Shown: positions 8,279 to 17,954, counted from the first letter of the stretch. The stretch is DNA of 64,000 nucleotides from Aldehydirespirator sp965221605 (GCA_965221605.1 CBDCSK010000014.1:496001-560000); one strand, 5' to 3'. Notes: generated by a model from the letters alone, not told the origin. Numbers and translations: made by a program.

Positions 8279-8608
8279 TCAGGACATAACACCCTGAGCG
8301 CTTCGCCGCTCAGGACCCGGGGCCCCTCGCTTGCGAGGGGCCCCTGTCATTCCCACAGCGGCGCCGGCCCGCAGCCGGTCGGCGTCGCCGATGTGTGACC
8401 CTCCCACCAGCATCGACGCCACCACCGACAACGCCTTCGCCCCGGACCCCCGCCCCGCCTCAGGCGGGCGCACCACCTCATCGATGAGCGACTCCAAACC
8501 CAGCCGGCCCATCACCGTGCCCGCCAACAGAAGACCCGCGTCTGCCACCAACGAAGCGTCATCGAACACCGCCTCCAACCCGTCGATCCCACCCGCTATG
8601 CTGCTCAC
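8279..8608 (-). pseudogene. IS1380-family transposase remnant (N-terminal fragment)
   Basis: From a GTG at 8608, with GAGGAGG about 9 nt upstream, the first ~80 residues resemble the N-terminus of IS1380-type transposases: DGLEAVFDDASLVADAGLLL, then LGLESLIDEVV, then KALSVVASMLVGG and IGDADRLRAG. The similarity then stops and the frame runs into strong hairpins at 8294-8344 and a chance stop. The catalytic DDE core is missing, so it cannot be active. It marks a second insertion event beside the initiator tRNA gene. Confidence 0.75.
8294..8344. repeat. Two adjacent strong hairpins at the broken end of the IS1380 remnant
   Basis: CTGAGCG-N6-CGCTCAG (8294-8313) is followed by GGGGCCCCTCGC-TT-GCGAGGGGCCCC (8319-8344), a perfect 12-bp inverted repeat with a 2-bp spacer. 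They lie where transposase similarity ends, so they may be a junction with another element or a bidirectional terminator. No T-run follows on either strand. Confidence 0.6.
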
Positions 8609-8795
8609 AGGAAGTGCCTCCTCACATGGCCAGAATGACCGTTGCTTCAAACAGCATTCTCCCATGTCAGGAGGCCTTCCCGGTGGACGCGCCAACCCCA
8701 CCGGCCACACCGCATCGGTGGATCCAGGCTTAGAGGATCGGGCTCCGGCGCGGCAAAGCCCAGACCAGTGCGTGGGCTCTGACCTGGGCTCTTGG

Positions 8796-8872
<77 letters not shown>

Positions 8873-8930
8873 GCGCGATTCTAGCGGCCGCGCATAGAGG
8901 CCCACAACGCCCGAAGACCCGTCCGGACGC

Positions 8931-9707
8931 CTACTTCGGGGGCATACGGATGCCGGCGTCGACCCTGATGGTCTCGCCGTTCATGTAGTCGTTGGTGAGC
9001 AGCTCCATCACCATCGAGGCCAGCTCGTCGGCGGTGCCCAGCCGCTTGGGGAACAGCACTCCCTCGGCCAACCGCGCCTTGAACTGCTCGGCCTCCTCGC
9101 CCGTGCCGTAGATGGGCGTGTTGATGATCCCGGGCGCGATGGTGTTGATCCTCACCCCGATGGGCACCAGGTCCCGTGCGATGGGCAGGGTCATGCCCAC
9201 CACTCCTCCCTTGGAGGCCGAGTAGGCATTCTGGCCGGTCTGACCGTCGAAGGCGGCCACCGAGGCCATGTTGACGATCGCCCCCCGCTGGCCGTCGGCG
9301 TCGGCCGGCTCGGTGCGGGCCATGGCCGCGGCCGCCAGCCGGATGCAGTTGAACGTGCCGATCAGGTTGGTGGCCACCACCCGCTCGAACCGCTCCAGCG
9401 GCATCGGGCGGCCGTGGCGGTCCACCGTCCGCACCGCGGAGGCGATCCCGGCCGAGTTGACCAGCACCCGCAGCGGGCCCAACTCGCCCGCCGCCTCCAC
9501 CGCGGCCTGCACCGGCTCCTCCTCGGCCACGTCACCCTCCACGAACAGGCCGCCGACCTCCCGGGCCGCGTCGGCCCCCTTGGCCGCCTGGATGTCGAGG
9601 ACCACGCAATGCGCGCCCAGCCCGGCCAAGCGCCGAGCGCATGCCCGCCCGATGCCCGACGCGCCGCCGGTGACTATGGCCGCAGCCCCTGCCAGTTCCA
9701 TGTCCAT
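8931..9707 (-). CDS. SDR family dehydrogenase, 3-hydroxyacyl-CoA dehydrogenase type II-like
   Basis: A 258-residue classical short-chain dehydrogenase. The NAD-binding motif is TGGASGIGRA (residues 13-22), LVNSAGIAS is the NNAG-equivalent, and the catalytic set is Ser in NMASVAAFDGQTGQ with YSASK. The closest recognisable group is the type II 3-hydroxyacyl-CoA (HSD17B10-like) dehydrogenases, which act in beta-oxidation and isoleucine breakdown; the segments VLDIQAAKG and APGIINTPIYG fit this. It stands alone between the initiator tRNA and the APC permease gene, so context does not refine the substrate. Confidence 0.88.
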   Translation of the reverse strand: MDMELAGAAAIVTGGASGIGRACARRLAGLGAHCVVLDIQAAKGADAAREVGGLFVEGDVAEEEPVQAAVEAAGELGPLRVLVNSAGIASAVRTVDRHGRPMPLERFERVVATNLIGTFNCIRLAAAAMARTEPADADGQRGAIVNMASVAAFDGQTGQNAYSASKGGVVGMTLPIARDLVPIGVRINTIAPGIINTPIYGTGEEAEQFKARLAEGVLFPKRLGTADELASMVMELLTNDYMNGETIRVDAGIRMPPK

Positions 9708-9806
9708 CCCCTTCGGTCAGAGCCGGCCGACCTGCTCAACTTAGAGGCCGAGCGGGAGGCCGAGCGAGGCCGGCCCATACGGGCGAGGCCGTAGCCGGTC
9801 GTGTCG

Positions 9807-9858
9807 GAATCTCGGTGCGATTCGTGTGGGTATACGACACATTTCTCTCCCGAGATTC
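9807..9858 (+). repeat. Dispersed 52-bp imperfect palindrome, copy R1
   Basis: It begins GAATCTCGGTGCGATT and ends CCCGAGATTC, so the outer ~9 bp arms are inverted repeats. The conserved asymmetric core is ATACGACACA at 9832-9841. It lies in the spacer between the SDR gene and the APC permease gene. Other copies are at 33233, 62874, 63915 and 63985. Confidence 0.8.
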
Positions 9859-9907
9859 TCTGGAGCATGGCAAGGCCGCCCACCGGCCCGCAAGGGGCTC
9901 GCCACGG

Positions 9908-12016
9908 TCAGTCGGCCAGGACCTGGGCCACGCCGTCGACGTCGGGGAGGCTGTCGAGCGGACCCAGCACGGTGATCTGGTCGTCGGCCTCAAGCACCAG
10001 GTCGGACTCGGCCCGCAGCACCCGGCCCTCGCGGCTGACCGCCTCCAGGAAGAAGCCGCTGTCGATGGTGAGCGCGCCCACCCGGCGGCCGATCAGCGCG
10101 GCGGTCGACAGCTCCGGCATCAGCGGGTACTGGCCGATCGACAGGTCCGGCAGCAGGGCCTCCTTGACCTCGGCCTCGTAGGCGGCCTCGGCCACCGCCT
10201 CGGCCCGGTCCGAGTGCAGGTAGGCGGCCAGCTCGCCGGCCAGGCGCAGCACCCGGCCCGGCTCGGCGCTGCAACCGGCCAGGAAGAACAGCGCCTTCAC
10301 CTGCTCGTCCCTACCGCCCCAAGCCTTGGGGATGCGGATGCCCCCCGCAGCCCGCACGATCACCAGGTAGTCGTCGTCGGTGTCGAAGAAGGCCACCGGC
10401 GTGGCCGTGGGATGCAGCTCCGAGGGCTGGATCCACAGCGAGCCCGACTCCAGGAACCGGTCGGTCACCGTGCCCACGTCCACGTTCGTCTGGGTCGACA
10501 GCACCTCCGAGGCCCGCACCGCAGCCTCGTTGATGTCGGTGCCCTGGGGGATGCTCACCACCGCGGCCCGGGCGATCAGCCCCGGGTACTCGTCGCCGGC
10601 CCGCACCCCGTGGCTCTGCACCGCGGCGCTCAGCTCGCGGTCCAGGCCCCGGTCCACCAGCTTCCCCCAGCGCTCGAACACATGGTAGATGGCCCCACCG
10701 TGCATCGAGCGGGTGCGGCCGTAGAACAGGTACCCGACCACCCCCAGCACCACCGACGCCCCGGTGAGCAGCAGGGCCGTCGCGCCCAGCTCGACGATCA
10801 GGTACACGTCGATGACGATCCCGGCCAGCTGCAGGTAGGGGAACAGCGGTGCGGTGAACCCCGGCGCGTAGGAGGCGATGCGCGACGCCCGCAGCACCAG
10901 CACCGCCGAGTTCACCAGCGCCAGCGTCAACAGCACGAAGGCGCTGGCCACCTTGGCGATGGCAGCCACGTCGAGGGCCAGCACCACCACAGCCATCCCG
11001 GCCCCGGCGAGGGCCACCCCCCAGGCGGGCGTGTTGAACCGGTTCAGCCTCCCGAGGATCTCCCCTACCAGCCTGTCCCGGCTCATGGCCAGCGGGTAAC
11101 GGGCCGCGGCCAGGATCCCGGCGTTGGTGGCCGACGAGAAGGCGGCCAGCGCGGCCACCACCACCAGCGCCGCGCCCGCGGTGGGCAGGACCCCGTCGGC
11201 GGCGGTGTATATCGGGGCCAGGTCGTCGTGCAGCACCGCCGGCGGCACCACCGCCACCGCCACCAGCACCCCCAGCGTGTAGAGGGCGGTGCTCACCAGC
11301 AGCGACAGCCCCATCCCCAGCGGGATGTTGCGGGACGGGTCGTTGATCTCCTCGGCCGCGCTGGCCACCTTGGTGAGCCCGCCGTAGGACACGAACACGA
11401 GCCCGATCACGCTCACCAACCCGCCCACCCCGTCGGTGAAGAACGGCTCCAGCGTGCCGCTCCCGCCGCCCGAGCCGGCCTCACCCAGCCCGGCCACGAT
11501 GAACCAGCCCATCACGGCCAGCACGAAGCCCACCAGCAGCATCTGCACCAGAGCGCTGGCCCGGGTGCCACAGATGTTGACGATGGTGAAGCCGGCGATC
11601 AGCATCAGGGCCAGCGGCTTGGCCGGCACGTCGAGCACGATGTTCAGGTAGGCGCTCATCCCGACCAGCGCGAAGGCGTCCTTGAGCACCAGCGACAGCC
11701 AGGTGGCCATGCCCGAGACGGTCCCGACCGCCGGGCCGTAGGCCCGCATCAGGAAGTAGTAGGCGCCCCCGGCCCGGGGCATGGCGGTCGACAACTCGGC
11801 CACGCTCAGCATGGCGGGCACGGCCACCACGCCGGCCAGGGCGTAGGCCAGCACCGCGCTGGGCCCGGCCTCGGCCGCGGCCAGGCCCGGAAGCAGGAAC
11901 AGGCCCGAACTGAGCATCGCCCCCGTGCTCAGCACGAACACGTGGCGAAGTCCCAGCGAGCGGGCCAGCCCGCCGAGAGGACCGCTACCCACTCCCCCGG
12001 TGCCGCGCTCGTTCAT
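9908..12016 (-). CDS. APC family amino-acid permease with C-terminal EIIA-like and RCK_C (TrkA_C) domains
   Basis: A 702-residue protein. Residues ~20-450 are a 12-helix APC carrier (LSTGAMLSSGLFLLPG in TM1, then YYFLMRAYGPAVG and ISSATNAG-like unwound segments). Residues ~480-620 resemble a PTS EIIA type-2 fold (INEAAVRASEVLS, then VKALFFLAG and LRLAGELAAYLHS), but the usual phospho-accepting His of the AIPH motif is not where expected. The last ~70 residues look like an RCK_C domain (LIGRRVGALTIDSGFFLEAV, then DLVLEADDQITVLGP). Such soluble tails usually gate transport by ligand or nucleotide binding. Transport of a neutral amino acid is likely, but the substrate is not readable. Confidence 0.85.
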   Translation of the reverse strand: MNERGTGGVGSGPLGGLARSLGLRHVFVLSTGAMLSSGLFLLPGLAAAEAGPSAVLAYALAGVVAVPAMLSVAELSTAMPRAGGAYYFLMRAYGPAVGTVSGMATWLSLVLKDAFALVGMSAYLNIVLDVPAKPLALMLIAGFTIVNICGTRASALVQMLLVGFVLAVMGWFIVAGLGEAGSGGGSGTLEPFFTDGVGGLVSVIGLVFVSYGGLTKVASAAEEINDPSRNIPLGMGLSLLVSTALYTLGVLVAVAVVPPAVLHDDLAPIYTAADGVLPTAGAALVVVAALAAFSSATNAGILAAARYPLAMSRDRLVGEILGRLNRFNTPAWGVALAGAGMAVVVLALDVAAIAKVASAFVLLTLALVNSAVLVLRASRIASYAPGFTAPLFPYLQLAGIVIDVYLIVELGATALLLTGASVVLGVVGYLFYGRTRSMHGGAIYHVFERWGKLVDRGLDRELSAAVQSHGVRAGDEYPGLIARAAVVSIPQGTDINEAAVRASEVLSTQTNVDVGTVTDRFLESGSLWIQPSELHPTATPVAFFDTDDDYLVIVRAAGGIRIPKAWGGRDEQVKALFFLAGCSAEPGRVLRLAGELAAYLHSDRAEAVAEAAYEAEVKEALLPDLSIGQYPLMPELSTAALIGRRVGALTIDSGFFLEAVSREGRVLRAESDLVLEADDQITVLGPLDSLPDVDGVAQVLAD

Positions 12017-12113
12017 GTACCTCTCGCGGCCCGGGCCATCCCCAAACCTAACCCGGCCCCGAGTTCACGCTCAACAACCGGCGGCGGGACCGGCCACGGC
12101 TAGCGTTCCTCCC

Positions 12114-13352
12114 ATGAACTGGTGGCTGTGGGCGCTGGCCGCGGTGGTGAGCTGCGACGCCGCCTACGGCGAGCTGCGAGCGGCCAAGGTGCTCGGAGCA
12201 TGGCGCGACCGGCCCGGTGCGTTCCGGCCCGCGTCGGTGGTGAACATCTCCGGCATGTCCTACGGCTCGCTGTCGGGACCGGCGGTGGAGGCTCTCAATC
12301 TGGGGGCGGCCATGGCCGGATGCCTCCACAACACCGGCGAGGGTGGGATCAGCGACTACCACCGCAATGGCGCCGACCTGGTTTTCCAGCTGGGCACCGG
12401 ATACTTCGGCGCTCGCGGCGCCGAGGGGCGCTTCTGCATGGACACCTTCCTGGCCAGCCTCGACTCGGCCCCCGTCAAGGCGGTGGAGTTGAAGCTGAGC
12501 CAGGGGGCCAAGCCGGGCCTGGGCGGGGTGCTGCCCGCCGCCAAGGTCACGACAGAGATCGCCGAAGCTCGGGGCGTGCCGGTGGGTGTCACCGTGCGCA
12601 GCCCCAATCACCATCCCGAGTTCGACGGTGTCACCGGCCTGGTCGACTTCGTGGAGCGGATCGCCGACGCCTCCGACGTCCCGGTGGGCATCAAGTCGGC
12701 GGTCGGCGACCGCCGTTTCTGGGTGGAGCTTGCCTCCCGCATGGCCGAGACGGGCCGCGGCCCGGACTTCGTCGTCGTCGACGGGGGCGAGGGCGGCACC
12801 GGCGCGGGACCGCTGACGTTCACGGACCACGTCTCGCTGCCGTTCCGCGTGGGCTTCGCCGAGGTCTACCAGGCGTTCGCCGAAGTCGGCCTGAACGAAG
12901 CCGTCATGTTCGGGGGTTCGGGCAAGCTCGGCTTCGCGCCCGACGCCATGGTGGCCATGGCCATGGGCGCCGACCTCATCAACGTCGGGCGGGAGGCCAT
13001 GATGGCGGTGGGCTGCATCCAGGCCCAGCGCTGTCACAGCGGGCGCTGCCCGACCGGCGTCGCCACCCAGAGCAAGTGGCTGACCCGGGGGCTCGATCCC
13101 GCCAGCAAGTCGGGGCGGGTGGCCAACTACGTCGCCGGGCTGCGCCATAAGCTGCGGATGCTGGCCGAGGCCATGGGCGAGGAGCATCCGTCGCTGGTGG
13201 ACCCGGCCGCGGTGGAGATGCGCATACGCCGGGGAGAGCTGATGCCCATTCTCGATGCCGTCGGCTACTCGACGGAAGCCAAGGAGGCCCGCATCGCCTT
13301 GGGCAACGTGGCCAGGGAGGCCCGCGTCTTCGCGGACTCGACCGCTGAGTAA
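12114..13352 (+). CDS. FMN-binding glutamate synthase family protein
   Basis: A 412-residue protein with the central/FMN domain of glutamate synthase: SVVNISGMSYGSLSGPAVEA, HNTGEGGIS, then KLSQGAKPGLGGVLP and a VVDGGEGGTGAGP FMN-phosphate loop. A cysteine cluster for a 3Fe-4S centre, CIQAQRCHSGRCPTGVATQ, follows near residues 300-320. The glutamine amidotransferase domain is missing, so it is a stand-alone GltB2-type flavoprotein (ammonia-dependent or electron-transfer related), not a full GOGAT. The ATG at 12114 gives an N-terminal hydrophobic stretch (WWLWALAAVVSC) typical of this subfamily. The role is unproven. Confidence 0.88.
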   Translation: MNWWLWALAAVVSCDAAYGELRAAKVLGAWRDRPGAFRPASVVNISGMSYGSLSGPAVEALNLGAAMAGCLHNTGEGGISDYHRNGADLVFQLGTGYFGARGAEGRFCMDTFLASLDSAPVKAVELKLSQGAKPGLGGVLPAAKVTTEIAEARGVPVGVTVRSPNHHPEFDGVTGLVDFVERIADASDVPVGIKSAVGDRRFWVELASRMAETGRGPDFVVVDGGEGGTGAGPLTFTDHVSLPFRVGFAEVYQAFAEVGLNEAVMFGGSGKLGFAPDAMVAMAMGADLINVGREAMMAVGCIQAQRCHSGRCPTGVATQSKWLTRGLDPASKSGRVANYVAGLRHKLRMLAEAMGEEHPSLVDPAAVEMRIRRGELMPILDAVGYSTEAKEARIALGNVAREARVFADSTAE

Positions 13353-13388
13353 GGGCCCGATCCCCAGCCGTCCCGGCCGGCGGGCCGG

Positions 13389-16304
13389 CTAGCTCTCGAG
13401 CTGCTCCAGCAGGCGGGCCAGGATCTCGTCCTGGCGACGCCGCAGCTCGGCCAGCTCGTCGATCAGCCGCTGGGTCTCCGACGAGGTCAGCTCGCCCAGT
13501 TCCACACCCGGCGTGTCCGTCACCGAGGGCGCGGCGCCGTCGTCGGCCGGCTCGACCCGGCCGGTGTCCTCAACCAGGGGCACGTCGCCGTCGGTGAGCA
13601 CCGGGGGCAGCACCACCCCCTCGAAGCCGGCGCCCGGATAGAGCTTGCCGAGGGCCTCGCCCAGCGTCTTGCCCAGTGCCGTGCGGTTGCCGACCGAGGC
13701 GATCACCCCGGCCAGCAGCGGGATCTGGGTGCCCTGGGCCCGTACGTACATGGGTCGCACATACAGCAAAGAGTCCTCGATGGGCAGCAGCAGCATGTCG
13801 CCGAAGTCGACCAGCGAGCCCTGGTCGTTGAGCAGGGTCAGCTCCCGGCTGATGTCGGGGTTGGTCGAGACGTTGGACGCCACGATGGCCGGACCCGGCG
13901 CCAGCAGGTTCGACATCTCGAAGGACACCAGCCTCGACGTCCCGTCGGAACGGGTCTCGCCCACCATGAAGGCGGTCAGCTCCTTGCGGCTGTCATCCTC
14001 GGAGGTGGGCACGAACGAGCGCAGGGCCACGAACGAGACGTCCTCCTCACCGGGGAGCTGGATCAGCGAGTAGTAGGCCGGCACCCGCCGCTCCCTGCTG
14101 GTCAGCAGGCCCCGGTCGCCGACCACGGCCTCGGCGGTGCCCCCGGCCAGCACGCTGCGGCCCGGGTCCTGGGCCACCGCCCAGCGCTCGGTGCCGATGA
14201 TCAGCGCCTCGGGGTCCGACACCTGGTACGACGACCACATGTTGGTCTGCAGGGTGAACAGGTCGGTCGGGAAGCGCAGATGGTCGCGCAGGCCTTCGGG
14301 CATCTCGGAGAAGTCGGTGAACAGGTCGGGGAACGCCGACTGCCAAGCCTCGACGATCGGATCCCGCACCGGCATGACGTACAGCGTCACGTCGCCGTCG
14401 TAGGAGTCGACCACGGCCTTGACCGAGTTGCGGACGTAGTTGACGCCGGTTGCGGCCAGCTCGGCCGAGGAGCTCAGGCCGCTGGTGTCGGCACGCTGGG
14501 AGTACGGGTAGCGGTCGGTGGTCGTGTACGCGTCGAGCACGTAGTGGATGCGGCCCTCGAACACCACCGGGTAGGCGTCGGAGTCGAACTCCAGGAAGGG
14601 GGCCACGCTCTGCACCCGGTCCTGAGCGTCGCGGATGTAGATGATTCGGGTGTCGCTGTCCACGAAGTCCGAGATCAGCGGGTCGAGCTGCCCGAAGCGC
14701 AGCGCGAAGGCGGCCTGGCGCAGGAACGACCCCATGTTGACGCCGCCGTCGCCGGTGTAGCGGAAGCTCTCCTCGTTGCCCTGGCCGTCCACATAGTCGA
14801 CCTCGTCGCGGGTGGCCCCCACCAGGGCGTAGCCCTCGAGCGCCTCGCCGACATATATCTGGGGCTCGTCGAGCTCCAGGGCGATGGCCGGATCCACCTC
14901 GACGGGCAGGCCGCCGGTGATGAACACCGGGCTGCCCCGGACATCGGTGACGTTGGCCCTGGAGATGGCCACGCCGTAGCCGTGGGTGATGGCCACATGC
15001 TGGCGCTCCCACGATCCCAGCTCGCTCAGGTTGAGCTCCCGGGCGGCCAGCACCACCTGGGTCAGCTCGCCGTCAACCTCGTAGCGATCGACGTCGAGCA
15101 CCGGGGAGAAGCGGTAGAAGTCCCGCTCGCCCTGGTCCTTGTCGAACGTGTCGGTCAGCGTCAGCGGATCGAGGATCCGGGCGTTGCGGACGGTCTGGGC
15201 CGCGGCCTGAAGCTGCGCGGGCGCGGGATTCTCGGTGTAATCAAAGATCTCAAGGGCCACGTCGGCGTCGGGCACCAGAGAGTAGGCGGCCCGGGTGGCG
15301 GAGATATTGTCGGCGGTGTAGACGGACTCCCGGTCGGTGGTGTTGGGATCCACCTGGAACCGCTGCACGAAGGCGGGGTACATGTTGCCCGCCACCAGGG
15401 CGGTGAATGCCCACAGGACCACGGCCAGCGTCGGCAGCACCCAGCCCCGGCGCCGCAGGTTCACCACCAGCAGGATCACCGCGGCCAGCGAGATCAGCAG
15501 CAGCAGGTTGAGCGCGGGCAGCTTGGCCTTCACGTCGGTGTAGAGCGCGCCGTCGACCACGCCCCGGTCGGACACGGTCAGCTCGTAGCGGGACAGCCAG
15601 TAGTCGGCCGCCTTCACCAGCGCCAGCCCGGCCAGGATGGCCGACAGGTGCACCTTCACCGACGGCAGCACCCGCTGCGATCCGGGCGCGACCTGGAGCC
15701 GGATGCCGCCGTGGAGGTAGTGGGCGATGCCCACCACCACCAGCAGGATCATGAGGGCGGCGAAGCCCCAGTTCACAAGGAAGGACAGGAACGGAAGCCG
15801 GAAGACGTAGAAGCCGATGTCGGTGTTGAACAGCGGATCGGTCACCCCGAAGCTCTTGCGGTTGACGAAGAGCAGCCACTCCTCCCACTGGTTCGACACG
15901 CCCGACGCGGCCAGCAGCGAGAACAGCACCGACACCGCCAGGCGCACGAGCCGGGTGCGGCCCGACAGCATGGCGTGGAAGCGGCTGAGGAGCTCCTCCT
16001 CGGGTCCGGGCGGTCGCACCTTGGGCGCGAGCCGCTCCACGATCATCAGGTTGATCCAGATCAGGATGAAGAAAGCGGCCGTGAAGATCAGGAACAGCGC
16101 GACCTTGGCCAGGAGGACCCGCCCCCACACGTCGGTCCGGTCGAGCGAGTCGAACCACAGGTAGTCGGTGTAGAAGCGGGCGATGCCCCGCAGCGACAGC
16201 AGCAGGACCAGAAGGCCGCCCGCTATCAGCAGCGCGACTATCCGGGTTCTTCTAGTGCCGAAGCGCGGTCGGCCTCCGGACGGAAGGTTTGAAACGGTGC
16301 GCAC
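13389..16304 (-). CDS. UPF0182 family integral membrane protein
   Basis: A 971-residue protein. The N-terminal third has about seven membrane helices (ALLIAGGLLVLLLSLRG, ALFLIFTAAFFILIWINLMI, ILLVVVGIAHYLHGG and others). A large extracellular domain with conserved blocks follows, such as HGYGVAISRANVTDVRGSP and AYPVVFEGRIHYVLDAYTTT, and the tail is acidic. It matches the UPF0182 family, common and large in actinobacteria, of unknown biochemical function and presumed to act at the cell envelope. The next gene on the same strand starts only a few bases from the coiled-coil protein's stop, so they may share a transcript. Confidence 0.93.
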   Translation of the reverse strand: MRTVSNLPSGGRPRFGTRRTRIVALLIAGGLLVLLLSLRGIARFYTDYLWFDSLDRTDVWGRVLLAKVALFLIFTAAFFILIWINLMIVERLAPKVRPPGPEEELLSRFHAMLSGRTRLVRLAVSVLFSLLAASGVSNQWEEWLLFVNRKSFGVTDPLFNTDIGFYVFRLPFLSFLVNWGFAALMILLVVVGIAHYLHGGIRLQVAPGSQRVLPSVKVHLSAILAGLALVKAADYWLSRYELTVSDRGVVDGALYTDVKAKLPALNLLLLISLAAVILLVVNLRRRGWVLPTLAVVLWAFTALVAGNMYPAFVQRFQVDPNTTDRESVYTADNISATRAAYSLVPDADVALEIFDYTENPAPAQLQAAAQTVRNARILDPLTLTDTFDKDQGERDFYRFSPVLDVDRYEVDGELTQVVLAARELNLSELGSWERQHVAITHGYGVAISRANVTDVRGSPVFITGGLPVEVDPAIALELDEPQIYVGEALEGYALVGATRDEVDYVDGQGNEESFRYTGDGGVNMGSFLRQAAFALRFGQLDPLISDFVDSDTRIIYIRDAQDRVQSVAPFLEFDSDAYPVVFEGRIHYVLDAYTTTDRYPYSQRADTSGLSSSAELAATGVNYVRNSVKAVVDSYDGDVTLYVMPVRDPIVEAWQSAFPDLFTDFSEMPEGLRDHLRFPTDLFTLQTNMWSSYQVSDPEALIIGTERWAVAQDPGRSVLAGGTAEAVVGDRGLLTSRERRVPAYYSLIQLPGEEDVSFVALRSFVPTSEDDSRKELTAFMVGETRSDGTSRLVSFEMSNLLAPGPAIVASNVSTNPDISRELTLLNDQGSLVDFGDMLLLPIEDSLLYVRPMYVRAQGTQIPLLAGVIASVGNRTALGKTLGEALGKLYPGAGFEGVVLPPVLTDGDVPLVEDTGRVEPADDGAAPSVTDTPGVELGELTSSETQRLIDELAELRRRQDEILARLLEQLES

Positions 16305-16310
16305 CGCCGA

Positions 16311-17954
16311 TCACGATACCGTCTCTGGCCAGCCAGCAGATAGGGCGGCTTCGGCCGCGGCCTCAGCCCGCCGTGAGCGCGACTCCCGGTAGATCGAACG
16401 CACCGCCCGGGCGAGCTCGTCCGGGTCGTCGGTGTCCTCGACCAGATCGCTGAGGCGGGCCCGGACCGGCTCGACCAGAACCGACACGATCGCGGTGGTG
16501 GCCGCCTTCAGATCGATGTCGTCGATGCTGACGTCGATGTCGGACGCGAAGTCCTGCAGCGGCTCCAGAACGGCGCGTGTGTAGGGAACCGTGGCGACGG
16601 GGATGGCGTTACGCAAGCCTCGGGATCCGCTACGACGCAGCGAGTCCAACAGCTCGCCCTGCTCGTCCACGACCAGCCTCTTGAGCCTGCGGGCGATGCC
16701 GCCCACCGCGACGGCTCGGGCCGCTCCCACAAGGTCGTGCGGCCCGGACGCGTCGCCCGGCGCCGCGCCGGCCGGCTCCTCCGCCTCCGCTCCATCGCCC
16801 GCGGCCGCCTCCGCCAGCGGCTCAGTCACGGGCTGGCTGGTGATCGATCGCAGGCGGGCGAAGATCGTGCCCGCGTCCGGCGCGGCTCCAGGCGCCTCCT
16901 CGGGCTCCGCGGCCGGGTGCACCCGGAAATCCTGCTCGTACACCGCAACGGGCTCGGCGTCGGGTTCGAACCGGGGCTCGGCTTCCACGTCATAGAGGCC
17001 GACCGCGGCGCGCCCCTTCGGCTCCGGCGACCCAGCCTTGTAGCCGACGATCTCCACGTATTCGCTGAGGCCGAAATCGTCGGCCTCGTCGCGGTCGCCG
17101 AGAGCCTCTTCCTCCAGCTCATCCAACTCCTCGAGCTCCTCCGGCCCGGCCGCCTCGACGACGCCGGCATCGGCAGGCTCGGCGGCAGGCTCCGGATCCT
17201 CCGCGGGTTCCGGGACGGTGGCGGCAACCTCGTCCCCGCCCTCGGAGGTGGCCTCGGCGGTGTCTTCGTGCTGGGCCAGGCTGGCGGCGCGGGCCGCCCG
17301 GATCTCTGCCTCGATCTCGCCGACGGTGGCCTCGGGCTCGGCCGCCACCAGCAGTCCTGCCCTCGCCGCGGCGGCCTCGGCTTGCGGACCAGCCTGGACG
17401 AAGCTCTCGATCCAGCCGTCCAGTCCCTCGCGGCAGATCGACACCGCGTCCAGGAGACGGTCGCGAATGACGCGGAGCTGCTCCACCTCCACCCGGTGCG
17501 CGTGGCGCTTGAGGGCCAGGTCCGAGAGGATCCGCTCCCGCACGTTGCGGGCCTCGGCCACGAGTTCCCGGCCCTGCTCGCGGCTCTGCTCCACGATGGC
17601 GGCCGCGGCCGCCTTGGCCTCGTCGGTGATCTTCTCGGCCTGGGACTCGGACCGCTCCAACCGCTCCCGAGCCGCATCCCGGGCCGCCTGCAGCACGCGG
17701 GCCGCCTCGTCGCCGAGGGCCTCCACCACATGAGCCGTCTCGATCCGTCCCGCGGGGGCTGACTCGAGCTCGATGATGCGCGCCTGGAGCGATTCGACCA
17801 CGCCATGGAGCCGGCGGACCTCCGCGGCGGCCTCACGCAGCCGTCTGCGTACCGGCTCGGGCTCGAAGCCACGGCGGACCGTGTCGAAATCGGCGCGCTC
17901 AAGCTCCTCGGGGACGAGCCCTTCCACCGGTTCCAGTCCGTCGCCGTTTGCCAT
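16311..17954 (-). CDS. DivIVA-like coiled-coil protein
   Basis: A 547-residue protein. Residues ~12-60 match the DivIVA N-terminal lipid-binding segment (DFDTVRRGFEPEPVRRRL). A long coiled coil follows to ~residue 190 (EAARVLQAARDAARERLERS and similar), then an acidic Glu/Ala/Pro-rich linker, then a helical C-terminal domain (VGGIARRLKRLVVDEQGEL). The ATG at 17954 is preferred because GGAGGAG lies 4-5 nt upstream. DivIVA/Wag31-type proteins mark poles and septa and recruit wall synthesis. This one is longer and more divergent, so a scaffold role is inferred. Confidence 0.72.
   Translation of the reverse strand: MANGDGLEPVEGLVPEELERADFDTVRRGFEPEPVRRRLREAAAEVRRLHGVVESLQARIIELESAPAGRIETAHVVEALGDEAARVLQAARDAARERLERSESQAEKITDEAKAAAAAIVEQSREQGRELVAEARNVRERILSDLALKRHAHRVEVEQLRVIRDRLLDAVSICREGLDGWIESFVQAGPQAEAAAARAGLLVAAEPEATVGEIEAEIRAARAASLAQHEDTAEATSEGGDEVAATVPEPAEDPEPAAEPADAGVVEAAGPEELEELDELEEEALGDRDEADDFGLSEYVEIVGYKAGSPEPKGRAAVGLYDVEAEPRFEPDAEPVAVYEQDFRVHPAAEPEEAPGAAPDAGTIFARLRSITSQPVTEPLAEAAAGDGAEAEEPAGAAPGDASGPHDLVGAARAVAVGGIARRLKRLVVDEQGELLDSLRRSGSRGLRNAIPVATVPYTRAVLEPLQDFASDIDVSIDDIDLKAATTAIVSVLVEPVRARLSDLVEDTDDPDELARAVRSIYRESRSRRAEAAAEAALSAGWPETVS

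Noticed and set aside
9815..12103. Long open frame antisense to the APC permease gene (also similar ones at 14280-16292 and 29777-31552)
   Set aside because: High-GC codon bias leaves long open frames opposite real genes. These translate to low-complexity Gly/His/Gln/Arg sequence with no recognisable fold, while the other strand encodes clear families.
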